Part shown: positions 15,594 to 23,237 of the stretch, in pieces | How the letters are laid out: each line of letters starts with the position of its first letter | Position numbering within the stretch: position 1 is the first letter of the stretch | DNA from: an uncultured Desulfuromusa sp. | Lineage (GTDB): Bacteria; Desulfobacterota; Desulfuromonadia; Desulfuromonadales; Geopsychrobacteraceae | Reading direction: 5' to 3' | DNA length: 64,000 nucleotides | Assembly (NCBI RefSeq): GCF_963675815.1 | Contig: NZ_OY776574.1 | Coordinates: forward strand, 2,784,001 to 2,848,000 | Made by a program: the position numbers and the translations under genes | Notes under the pieces: model-generated | Told to the model about the DNA's origin: nothing | What the model saw: only the letters and a program-made list of their open reading frames with translations | The model's database searches: none

Positions 15594-17753
15594 ATGATTA
15601 CAGAAAATGATATTTTTGAACAACTAAAGACTTATTATTCACAGGCTGATCAGGATCTCCTGAGCAAGTCTTGTGATTTTTGTCGCCGTGCTCACCATGG
15701 CCGGAAGATGGCCGATGGCCGTGAATACCTTCAATATTCTCTTGAAATAGCTTCTATTCTTATCCGCTTAAAGGTTGATGAAACCACTCTTATTGTCGGT
15801 ATCCTGTACGATTCCTTGTCTTCCGGACAAGTGTCAAAAGAGGAGCTGTTGGCAGCTTTCGGAGAAGAGGTTGTTACTCTGGTTGAAACCGGGAGCAAGA
15901 TCAGCAGTATTCCCTATCGTCAAAGTAATCAACAGCAGGTTGAGAATTTTCGCAAGATGTTTGTTTCCATGGCTCGCGATCTACGGGTGATATTAGTTTA
16001 TCTGGCTGTCCGCTTAAACGCTATGCGAAATATTGGTTATCGACAGGAACAGGAACAGATAAACTGTGCACGGGAGACGCTGGAAATTTATGCTCCACTG
16101 GCGAATCGTTTGGGAATTAGCTGGCTTAAAGGAGAGCTAGAGGATTTATCGCTGCAGGTTCTTGAGCCTGAAGAATATGATGCTCTTGCTCGGCGGATAA
16201 CTGCGCATAAAAAGGAGCGTGGTGAATATGTGGAGAAGGTACGAGAACAAATTTGTCATCTTCTCGCCCAAAATAACTTGCAGGGAAACGTTACTGGAAG
16301 GTTTAAGCATTTTTATTCAGTCTATCGTAAAATGCAAAGAACGGGAGTTGGTCTCGAACAGATTTATGACCTGACAGCCTTTCGGGTGTTGGTTGATTCT
16401 GTAAGAGAGTGTTATGAGGTCTTAGGTCTGATTCATGCCACCTGGAAGCCGATACCTGGGCGTTTTAAAGATTATATTGCCATGCCTAAGACTAATATGT
16501 ATCAATCTTTACATACGACTGTTGTTGGCCCCTATGCAGAGCGGATGGAGGTCCAGATACGAACACGCGAGATGCATAGGATTGCGGAAGAGGGTGTTGC
16601 AGCCCATTGGAAGTACAAAGAAGGCGGTGGTGCTGTCCCGGTTACAGGGCGAGATGATCAACGCTTTAACTGGTTGCGTCAGGTTTTGGAATGGCAGCGA
16701 GACGTTAGTACTGAATGGAGTGCTTCAGACACCTCTTTTATTGATCTCTTCCCAGAGGAAGTTTACGTATTTACCCCGAATGGTGATGTCAAGGAGTTGC
16801 CGCAAGGGTCATGTCCCATTGATTTTGCCTATGCAGTGCATACCGATGTGGGGATGCAATGTGTCGGTGCCCGTATTAACGGCAAGCTCTGTCCGCTCAA
16901 AACTCAACTCAAAAATGGTGATATTGTCGATGTGATGACGTCGGCGCACCAAACCCCGAGCAAGGATTGGCTTGCCTTTGTAAAAACATCTAAAGCACGA
17001 AATAAAATTCGTCATTGGGTTAAGACAGAGCAACGGGAGAAGAGTATTGAAATCGGCCGTGAACTTCTTGAAAAAGAGTTGCGGAAGCACCAGTATAGTT
17101 TAAAGAGAGCTTTGTCCCTGGATAGTTTTTCTCAAGCGGTGAATGACTTAGGTTTCAAATCCGCAGATGATATTTTTGCATCCATTGGTTATGGCAAGCT
17201 TTCTTCAGGTCAGGTTGTTTCTCATGTTTTGCCAAAAGAAGAGCAGATCAAACAACCTGGAAAGTCTGGTGCTTTAGGAAAGGTTCTGGGTAAGTTCGGT
17301 CGGCGTAAACCACAAAGTGCTATTTTGATTGGTGGTATTGATAATGTGATGGTCCGCTTTGCAAACTGCTGTAATCCTCTTCCTGGAGAACCCGTTATTG
17401 GTTTTATTACCCGAGGACGGGGCTTGACGGTTCACGCAAAGACTTGCCCTCAGGTCCTTGCAAGCGATCCAGAGCGAAGGATTGATGTTGAATGGGATAT
17501 GCAACGCAAAACAACACGGCCTGTTAAAATTCAGGTTGTTTGCTCGGATCAAAAAGGAATGCTGGTTGGTATCTCTGGTGCAATAGCTGATGCTGATGCC
17601 AATATTTTCAGCGCCAGCGTTCATTCTCGTGGGGATAAAAAAGGATCAAACTTGTTTGAAATTGATGTAGAAAATCTTGAGCATCTCAATCGTGTTATTC
17701 GTGAGATAAAGAAAGTTAAGGGAGTTATTCGGGTTGAGAGAATTAGAAATTAA
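15594..17753 (+). CDS. relA: RelA/SpoT-family (p)ppGpp synthetase with degenerate hydrolase domain
   Basis: A 719-residue enzyme with the full long-RSH layout: N-terminal HD-type domain (about 20-160), synthetase domain (about 235-345), TGS (about 390-450), zinc-finger-like conserved cysteine domain (NCCNPLPGE, about 596) and C-terminal ACT (about 645-719). The synthetase site is intact: GRFKHFYSVYRKM, RFKD (290-293), NMYQSLHTTV, MEVQIRT. The hydrolase site is not: the expected His at 48 is Tyr, the HD pair is Y72-D73, the ED pair is S76-S77, and the Asp of LADRLHN is Val139 with His142 replaced by Asn. It should therefore make but not degrade (p)ppGpp. The position gmk-rpoZ-rel-ridA matches the bifunctional rel of relatives. 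Start ATG 15594. Confidence 0.93.
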   Translation: MITENDIFEQLKTYYSQADQDLLSKSCDFCRRAHHGRKMADGREYLQYSLEIASILIRLKVDETTLIVGILYDSLSSGQVSKEELLAAFGEEVVTLVETGSKISSIPYRQSNQQQVENFRKMFVSMARDLRVILVYLAVRLNAMRNIGYRQEQEQINCARETLEIYAPLANRLGISWLKGELEDLSLQVLEPEEYDALARRITAHKKERGEYVEKVREQICHLLAQNNLQGNVTGRFKHFYSVYRKMQRTGVGLEQIYDLTAFRVLVDSVRECYEVLGLIHATWKPIPGRFKDYIAMPKTNMYQSLHTTVVGPYAERMEVQIRTREMHRIAEEGVAAHWKYKEGGGAVPVTGRDDQRFNWLRQVLEWQRDVSTEWSASDTSFIDLFPEEVYVFTPNGDVKELPQGSCPIDFAYAVHTDVGMQCVGARINGKLCPLKTQLKNGDIVDVMTSAHQTPSKDWLAFVKTSKARNKIRHWVKTEQREKSIEIGRELLEKELRKHQYSLKRALSLDSFSQAVNDLGFKSADDIFASIGYGKLSSGQVVSHVLPKEEQIKQPGKSGALGKVLGKFGRRKPQSAILIGGIDNVMVRFANCCNPLPGEPVIGFITRGRGLTVHAKTCPQVLASDPERRIDVEWDMQRKTTRPVKIQVVCSDQKGMLVGISGAIADADANIFSASVHSRGDKKGSNLFEIDVENLEHLNRVIREIKKVKGVIRVERIRN

Positions 17754-17793
17754 CGAGATAAAAAGATAAATGACTTAACTGAGGAGAATATCC

Positions 17794-18177
17794 ATGCAAT
17801 TAGTCAAAGTTGAAACAAAAAAAGCACCAGCTGCAATAGGTCCCTATTCTCAAGCGGTCAAAGCCGGGGGGGTTCTCTACTGTTCCGGTCAGGTTCCTCT
17901 TATTCCTGAAACCGGAGAGTTAGTCGCTGGTGGTATTGAGACTCAGACAAAGCAGTCTTTAGATAATTTACAACAAGTTTTAAAAGAAGCCGGGATTGAT
18001 TTCAATTCTGTTGTAAAAACAACAATTTACTTAACAAATCTTGGTGATTTCAGTGTCGTAAATGAAATCTATGCTGGCTATTGCGGTAAGGTTGCTCCAG
18101 CGAGGGCTACGGTTCAGGTTGCAGCTCTACCAAAAGGAGCTCTGGTTGAAATAGATGCTATTGCTTACATTGGTTGA
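17794..18177 (+). CDS. ridA: RidA-family enamine/imine deaminase
   Basis: Hydrolyses reactive 2-aminoacrylate and related enamines produced by PLP enzymes. The 127-residue protein contains IGPYSQAVKAGGVLYCSGQ, LDNLQQVLKEAGIDF, VVKTTIYLTNLGDF and the C-terminal arginine site APARATVQVAALPKGALVEIDAIA, all typical of RidA. The RBS is GAGGAG. It ends the plus-strand unit; a two-sided terminator follows. Confidence 0.95.
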   Translation: MQLVKVETKKAPAAIGPYSQAVKAGGVLYCSGQVPLIPETGELVAGGIETQTKQSLDNLQQVLKEAGIDFNSVVKTTIYLTNLGDFSVVNEIYAGYCGKVAPARATVQVAALPKGALVEIDAIAYIG

Positions 18178-18200
18178 TTGGGATTGCAGATTGTAACGAC

Positions 18201-18233
18201 AAAAAGGGATGGCCTTTACGACCATCCCTTTTT
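18201..18233 (+). terminator. Bidirectional terminator between ridA and rpmB
   Basis: A 12-bp stem AAAAAGGGATGG / CCATCCCTTTTT with a 9-nt loop. The A run on one side and T run on the other let it work for ridA on the plus strand and rpmB on the minus strand. Confidence 0.88.
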
Positions 18234-18259
18234 GTTTAGATTGTTTGCTCTACTTTAAC

Positions 18260-18451
18260 TTAAACGACTTTCTGTACTTTTCCTGAACGGATGCAACGCG
18301 TACAAACCTTTATCGTTTTCACCGAACCATTGTGAATGGCGCGAAGTTTTTGGAGATTTGGGTTCCACACAGTACGGGTTTTGTTGTGTGCATGGCTGAC
18401 ATTATTTCCGGTTACGGGTTTTTTGCCGCAAATTTCACATTGTTTAGACAT
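18260..18451 (-). CDS. rpmB: 50S ribosomal protein L28 (zinc-binding type)
   Basis: A 63-residue ribosomal protein with the L28 core GKKPVTGNNVSHAHNKTRT and RTVWNPNLQKLRA. It retains two CxxC pairs (CEIC near the N terminus and CTRC near residue 52), so this is the zinc-ribbon (C+) form. The start has AGGAGG about 6 nt upstream. Its gene follows the purMN-DUF523 genes on the same strand but has a 68-bp gap that may contain its own promoter. Confidence 0.96.
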   Translation of the reverse strand: MSKQCEICGKKPVTGNNVSHAHNKTRTVWNPNLQKLRAIHNGSVKTIKVCTRCIRSGKVQKVV

Positions 18452-18519
18452 TTCGACATTCCTCCTGAAAGTTTCGAACGCGCATTACTAGCATATATTG
18501 TTCTTGGATGCAAATATTT

Positions 18520-18981
18520 TCAGGTTTTTTTAGCTGGTAGATTGTCGTCACTAAAAACCTTTATACCGCTTTTTTTAAGCATCGCAGTGGTTATACCAAC
18601 CCCTTGGACCAGCTTTTCATTCAGATAAATACTTTGAGATCCGCAAGAAGGGCTGCGTTGTTGTAAAATCGCATGTTTACAATTTGTCATCTCAACAATT
18701 TTGAGGCATTCTCGAGCCCCATGAAGAAAAACCGAGGTGAGATCTTCTCCGTGTTCATCGATAAGTTTACCGCTGGCATCTAAAACTGAGTCACCATCGC
18801 CAATGCTGAACCAGCATTTTGGCCGAGGTGTTGATAGTCCCGCTAATTGCTCAGGGCAAACTGGAATCGGGGTTAATTGATTGTTCTTTATAAAATCAAC
18901 CACTGCTTGACTGTAGTTATCAGTACCATCGTAACGAGTTTTTAAGCCAAGAAGACAGCTGCTAACGAGGATGGGACGCAT
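18520..18981 (-). CDS. DUF523 family protein
   Basis: A 153-residue protein of the DUF523 family, recognised by SSCLLGLKTRYDG, VCPEQLAGLSTPRPK and the cysteine-bearing ILQQRSPSCGS. The conserved cysteines suggest a metal or thiol site. No biochemical role is established for the family that I can name with confidence. It starts 7 bp after purN ends, so it is co-transcribed with purM-purN. Confidence 0.9.
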   Translation of the reverse strand: MRPILVSSCLLGLKTRYDGTDNYSQAVVDFIKNNQLTPIPVCPEQLAGLSTPRPKCWFSIGDGDSVLDASGKLIDEHGEDLTSVFLHGARECLKIVEMTNCKHAILQQRSPSCGSQSIYLNEKLVQGVGITTAMLKKSGIKVFSDDNLPAKKT

Positions 18982-18988
18982 TATATCT

Positions 18989-19651
18989 CTACCTTATCGG
19001 TGGATTGATGAAAGCTGCTGTAACGTTTTTGCTGTCTTCAATGTGGACACATCTTCCTTCAATTTTTACTCGTTTTTCAGCAATCCACTGAATGGCTTGT
19101 GGATAGATTTTATGCTCCTGCTCAAGGATTCTCGCTGCAAGTATCTCTTCATTATCATCGTTGAAAATCGGCACGATTGCCTGCGCAATGATCGGACCTG
19201 TATCAACACCGGCATCAACGAAATGAACAGTACATCCGGAAAACTTGGCACCATATTCAATGGCCTTTTGCTGCACGTGTAATCCTGGAAATGCGGGTAA
19301 TAAAGCGGGATGAATATTGATGATTTTTTGTGGAAAGGCCTGCAGGAAAATTTCAGAAATGATGCGCATGAATCCAGCCAGGACAACAAGTTCTGTCCCG
19401 GCTTTTTTTAATGCGGCAACAACAGTTTGATCAAACTGTTCGCGGGTTTTGAAGTCGCGATGATCGATACAGAGGGTCTCAATGCCGGCTTGTTGTGCTC
19501 TTTTTAAGGCTCCTGCGTCCTGATTATTACTGAGAACCAGACAGATCTCAGCGTCAAGAATTCCTTCTTGAGACTGATCTATAATTGATTGCAGGTTTGT
19601 TCCGCCGCCTGATGCAAGAACCGCTACGCGTAGTTTTTTGTTCAGTGTCAT
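18989..19651 (-). CDS. purN: Phosphoribosylglycinamide formyltransferase
   Basis: Transfers formyl from 10-formyl-THF to GAR in purine synthesis. It shows VAVLASGGGTNLQSIID (phosphate loop), VLAGFMRIISEIFLQAFPQKIINIHPALLPAFPG with the catalytic N-H pair, and CTVHFVDAGVDTGPII with the catalytic Asp. It is 220 residues and lies 23 bp after purM, the usual purM-purN pair. Confidence 0.96.
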   Translation of the reverse strand: MTLNKKLRVAVLASGGGTNLQSIIDQSQEGILDAEICLVLSNNQDAGALKRAQQAGIETLCIDHRDFKTREQFDQTVVAALKKAGTELVVLAGFMRIISEIFLQAFPQKIINIHPALLPAFPGLHVQQKAIEYGAKFSGCTVHFVDAGVDTGPIIAQAIVPIFNDDNEEILAARILEQEHKIYPQAIQWIAEKRVKIEGRCVHIEDSKNVTAAFINPPIR

Positions 19652-19674
19652 ATGTTATTGCTTCGGTAAAAAAA

Positions 19675-20718
19675 CTAAACGAGTTCAACGGAAGGTGAAT
19701 CCGCCGGTGAGATTTCTCCAATTAAACAGGCATTTTCTCCCAGGCCGGCCAGTCGCCCAATAATATCATCAGCTTCAGTCGGAGGGACAATCAGAATCAT
19801 GCCGATACCGTAATTGAAGGTTCGGTACATTTCATCTTCGGGAATATTACCGCCTTGGCGTAATATTTCAAAAATAGCCGGTTTATTCCAGCTTTCACGT
19901 TTAATAACGGCTTTACAGGGTTGCGGCAAAACACGAGGAATATTTTCTAAAAGACCTCCCCCGGTGATGTGAGCAATTCCTTTGATATTAAAATCACGGA
20001 TCAGATTGAGAATACTTTTAACATAAATTCTTGTTGGAGTGAGCAACTCTTTACCGAGGGGTTTGTCCAGCTCCTCCGGTTGAGCGAAGAGATCTAACTG
20101 CATTTTTTCTATAAGAATTTTTCGCGCAAGAGAAAATCCGTTGGAATGCAGACCGCTGGATGAAATACCGATGATAACGTCTCCCTTGGTGATCGTTGAC
20201 CCATCAATGATTTTGTCATTGTCTACAACGCCAACAGAAAAACCAGCCAAGTCGTACTCCTCTCCAGAGTACATTCCCGGCATTTCTGCTGTCTCTCCAC
20301 CCAGAAGTGCACAGTTGGACTGTTTGCAGCCTTCGACTATTCCTTTAACGATCTCTACCGCTTTTTCAGGAGCTAATTTCGCGGTGGCTAAATAATCAAG
20401 GAAGAAGAGTGGTTCAGCCCCCTGAACAATAATATCATTGACACACATAGCCACCAGATCAATGCCGATTGTGTCATGCTCATTCAACATAAACGCGAGC
20501 TTTAACTTGGTTCCGACACCGTCGGTTGCCGCAACCAGCGTTGGGCGTTTGTATTTGTTGCTATTGAGAGAAAAAAGACCGCCAAAACCACCAATATCAG
20601 CAAGGACTTCGGGGCGTGATGTCTGTTTTACCAAGGGTTTGATGAGGTCGACAAAATGATTTCCGGCATCAATGTCAACACCGGATTCTTTATAGGTGAT
20701 GGGTTTATTGTTGTTCAA
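19675..20718 (-). CDS. purM: Phosphoribosylformylglycinamidine cyclo-ligase (AIR synthetase)
   Basis: ATP-dependent cyclisation of FGAM to AIR. Motifs include TYKESGVDIDAGNHFV near the N terminus, LVAATDGVGTKLKLA, IGIDLVAMCVNDIIVQGAEPLFFLDYLA, and LLGGETAEMPGMY. It is 347 residues, normal length. The start codon is TTG (20718-20716 on the minus strand) with AAGGAG 6 nt upstream; a clear sigma70 promoter lies just ahead. Confidence 0.97.
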   Translation of the reverse strand: MNNNKPITYKESGVDIDAGNHFVDLIKPLVKQTSRPEVLADIGGFGGLFSLNSNKYKRPTLVAATDGVGTKLKLAFMLNEHDTIGIDLVAMCVNDIIVQGAEPLFFLDYLATAKLAPEKAVEIVKGIVEGCKQSNCALLGGETAEMPGMYSGEEYDLAGFSVGVVDNDKIIDGSTITKGDVIIGISSSGLHSNGFSLARKILIEKMQLDLFAQPEELDKPLGKELLTPTRIYVKSILNLIRDFNIKGIAHITGGGLLENIPRVLPQPCKAVIKRESWNKPAIFEILRQGGNIPEDEMYRTFNYGIGMILIVPPTEADDIIGRLAGLGENACLIGEISPADSPSVELV

Positions 20719-20749
20719 TTATGACTCCTTGGTCGTTAAAAAGATCGGC

Positions 20750-20778
20750 ATTAAAGCACTCAGGTCGTTGCTTGTCAA
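20750..20778 (-). promoter_or_regulatory. Sigma70 promoter of purM-purN-DUF523
   Basis: Read on the minus strand: TTGACA (20778-20773), 17-bp spacer, TTTAAT (20755-20750), 11/12 consensus matches. It lies about 32 bp ahead of the purM start codon. I see no PurR-like or riboswitch-like leader in the short 5' region. Confidence 0.78.
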
Positions 20779-20931
20779 TGTTGGAGACAAGAGTTTTGAT
20801 TCGTTTTCTTCTATTCTCCCGGATAACTGATCTTTCACTGTATTGGTTTGCTGGAATGTGCTAATTTTAGCAGGAATTTAAAAAAATCATGTGCTTGAAT
20901 TTTACCATAAATCAGTTTGGCTGAATACAGA

Positions 20932-21378
20932 ATGGTCGTTAAAAGTCATGTTATCAGGTTAATATCAGCAGCGGATCTCGATAATGTCCTGCTGGTTGAG
21001 AAGGACTGTTATTCCCACCCCTGGTCTCGGTTACAATTTTTGCAGGAGCTGAAAAACCCCGTTGCCTCAATACTTGTTTATGAGATTGATGGAAGAATTG
21101 CAGGCTATATCTGCTACTGGCTGGTTGTGGATGAGATGCAAATCCTCAATCTGGCTACCTCATCTCAATATCGACGTCAGGGGATTGCTTTAAAATTGCT
21201 GCAAGAGGCGTTTAGGCGCTGTGCTGAATTTCGATTGTCTTCATCCTGGCTTGAAGTGCGGTCCGGCAATGTCGGCGCGATTTCGCTGTATCGACACTGC
21301 GGGTTTAGGCCAAGTGGAACTCGAAAAGCTTATTACAAAGATGGTGAAGATGCTTTGCTCATGGTCAAAACCTTTTGA
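20932..21378 (+). CDS. rimI: Ribosomal-protein-alanine N-acetyltransferase (GNAT family)
   Basis: GNAT acetyltransferase of the RimI type, which acetylates N-terminal alanine of S18. Typical RimI features are CYSHPWSRLQFLQEL near the N terminus, ILNLATSSQYRRQGIALKLL (acetyl-CoA loop), WLEVRSGNVGAISLYRHCGF and the end RKAYYKDGEDALLM. Start ATG 20932 gives 148 residues. It diverges from purM across a 213-bp gap and is followed 25 bp later by pyrK. Confidence 0.9.
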   Translation: MVVKSHVIRLISAADLDNVLLVEKDCYSHPWSRLQFLQELKNPVASILVYEIDGRIAGYICYWLVVDEMQILNLATSSQYRRQGIALKLLQEAFRRCAEFRLSSSWLEVRSGNVGAISLYRHCGFRPSGTRKAYYKDGEDALLMVKTF

Positions 21379-21403
21379 AATCTAAAAATCGGGAGATGAA
21401 CAT

Positions 21404-22258
21404 ATGAACAATATCAAGACAATCGTCTTATCGAATCAGGAAATATCTCCTGGCTATTTTCGAATGAAAATCTTAGCTCCAGGATACAATAAACTGGCCA
21501 AACCAGGACAATTCGTCATGTTTCGAGTTCAGAGATCATTACCCCCATTGTTGCGACGTCCTTTTGGTATTTTCAGGGCAGGATTCATGCCCGCTGATTG
21601 TGACAATATGCCACCGAAAGAATTTATAGAACTCATCTATAAGGTTGTTGGCAGTGGTACCGAAATTATGCAGGGGTTGCATCAGGGTGATCCGGTAGAA
21701 TTACTGGGACCGCTGGGAGAGGGCTTTGATTTAGGGGACCCGGATGAAGAAAAAATTCTCGTTGGTGGTGGCATTGGCCTGGTCCCGCTCTATATGCTGG
21801 CTGAAAAAATGGTAGATACTTCCAATGTCCGTCTTCTCATGGGTGGGCGGACCCGGGATGACATTATCACCGTGACGGAATTTGAACGACTGGGAGTTGA
21901 AACCTATGTCTCTACTGAAGATGGGAGCTTGGGAGAAGAGGGGCTGGTGACCCAAGTCCTGGAGCGGAAACTTGTAAAGTATCCCAAGTCTACAGTTTTT
22001 GCCTGTGGGCCCATGCCGATGATTGATGCAGTGCAAAAAATTTGCTTTGATCATGGAACCCCTCTGCAGGTTTCTCTCGAAGCTTTGATGGCCTGTGGCG
22101 TCGGGGCATGCCTTGGCTGTGTCGTAAAGGGGGCTGGGCATACCGACAGCGAGCCTCATTACCTCTGTACTTGTACCAGTGGCCCTGTTTTCAAGGCTGA
22201 AAATCTCGATTGGAATAAAAATGAAATTAAAGTCATTCAGGGCGGAGGCTGTCGATGA
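21404..22258 (+). CDS. pyrK: Dihydroorotate dehydrogenase B, electron-transfer subunit
   Basis: FAD and [2Fe-2S] subunit that passes electrons from PyrD to NAD. The FAD-binding region contains PLLRRPFGIF, the nucleotide-binding region is ILVGGGIGLVPLYMLAE, and the C terminus has the cluster cysteines in MACGVGACLGCV and YLCTCTSGPVF. It is 284 residues. It overlaps pyrD by 4 bp. Pairing of pyrK with pyrD implies NAD-linked orotate synthesis, suited to an anaerobe. Confidence 0.96.
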   Translation: MNNIKTIVLSNQEISPGYFRMKILAPGYNKLAKPGQFVMFRVQRSLPPLLRRPFGIFRAGFMPADCDNMPPKEFIELIYKVVGSGTEIMQGLHQGDPVELLGPLGEGFDLGDPDEEKILVGGGIGLVPLYMLAEKMVDTSNVRLLMGGRTRDDIITVTEFERLGVETYVSTEDGSLGEEGLVTQVLERKLVKYPKSTVFACGPMPMIDAVQKICFDHGTPLQVSLEALMACGVGACLGCVVKGAGHTDSEPHYLCTCTSGPVFKAENLDWNKNEIKVIQGGGCR

Positions 22259-23190
22259 TGTCTGACAAGAAAACAATACGGCCGAGAATGGGCGTAGAAA
22301 TAGCTGGACTGAAGTTAAAAAATCCCGTTATGCCGGCTTCCGGAACCTTTGGTTATGGCGAGGAATACTCTCGTTATCTTGATCTGAACCAGCTTGGAGC
22401 TGTTGTTACTAAAGGTATGTCACTTCATCCCAAAGCCGGAAACAATGTTCCCCGTATTTGTGAAACAGTTAGTGGTATGCTCAACGCTATCGGCTTGCAG
22501 AACGTCGGAGTCGACGCTTTTATCAAAGATAAAATCCCCTTTCTTCAGCGCCATGACTGCCCGGTTATTGTCAACTTTTTTGGTAATACGCAGGAAGAAT
22601 ATGGTGAAGTTGCCGCTCGTCTGGATGAGGTCCCAGGGGTTGCTGCATTGGAGATGAATATATCCTGTCCCAACGTCAAGCACGGCGGAATTATCTTTGG
22701 AACCGACCCTAAAGCAGCTTTTGCAGCCGTTTCTCTGGTTCGTAAACGAACGACAAAACCGCTCATTGTCAAACTTACTCCTAATGTGACGGATATTCAG
22801 GTGACAGCCAGAGCTGCGGAAGATGCCGGAGCGGATGCCCTTAGCTTAATTAATACTTTGACGGGTATGGCGGTTGACGTTAAAACCCGCAAACCACGAC
22901 TTGCGAATGTTATCGGTGGTCTTTCAGGTCCCGCAATACGGCCGATTGCAGTACGTTTAGTGCATCAGGTGGTTCAGGCGGTTGAAGTTCCAGTCATCGG
23001 TATTGGTGGCATTTCCAGAGCGATGGATGCATTGGAATTTTTGATTGTCGGTGCTAAAGCTGTTCAGGTTGGTACAGCAAATTTTGTCGATCCCAATGCC
23101 ATGGCGACAATTATCAATGATTTGGAAGAATTTTGTCGGGAAGAAGGGATTGTCGATATTAATGACCTGATAGGAACACTGGAACTGTAA
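22255..23190 (+). CDS. pyrD: Dihydroorotate dehydrogenase (class 1B) catalytic subunit
   Basis: FMN enzyme forming orotate. The N terminus has LKNPVMPASGTFGYGEEYSR, followed by AVVTKGMSL, NAIGLQNVG, MNISCPNVKHGGIIFG with the catalytic cysteine expected of class 1B enzymes, LTPNVTDI, and VPVIGIGGISRAMDALEFL for FMN phosphate binding. It is 311 residues and partner to PyrK. ATG 22255 is followed at once by a second ATG at 22258; either could be used. Confidence 0.97.
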   Translation: MMSDKKTIRPRMGVEIAGLKLKNPVMPASGTFGYGEEYSRYLDLNQLGAVVTKGMSLHPKAGNNVPRICETVSGMLNAIGLQNVGVDAFIKDKIPFLQRHDCPVIVNFFGNTQEEYGEVAARLDEVPGVAALEMNISCPNVKHGGIIFGTDPKAAFAAVSLVRKRTTKPLIVKLTPNVTDIQVTARAAEDAGADALSLINTLTGMAVDVKTRKPRLANVIGGLSGPAIRPIAVRLVHQVVQAVEVPVIGIGGISRAMDALEFLIVGAKAVQVGTANFVDPNAMATIINDLEEFCREEGIVDINDLIGTLEL

Positions 23191-23237
23191 TTCTTATAAG
23201 TTTCATCCTCTTCTCTGGTTTTGTGAGTTTCTGTTTT

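Noticed and set aside
20719..20931. Purine riboswitch between purM and rimI
   Set aside because: The purM leader after the predicted start is about 25 nt, too short for an aptamer, and no three-way-junction pattern was seen.
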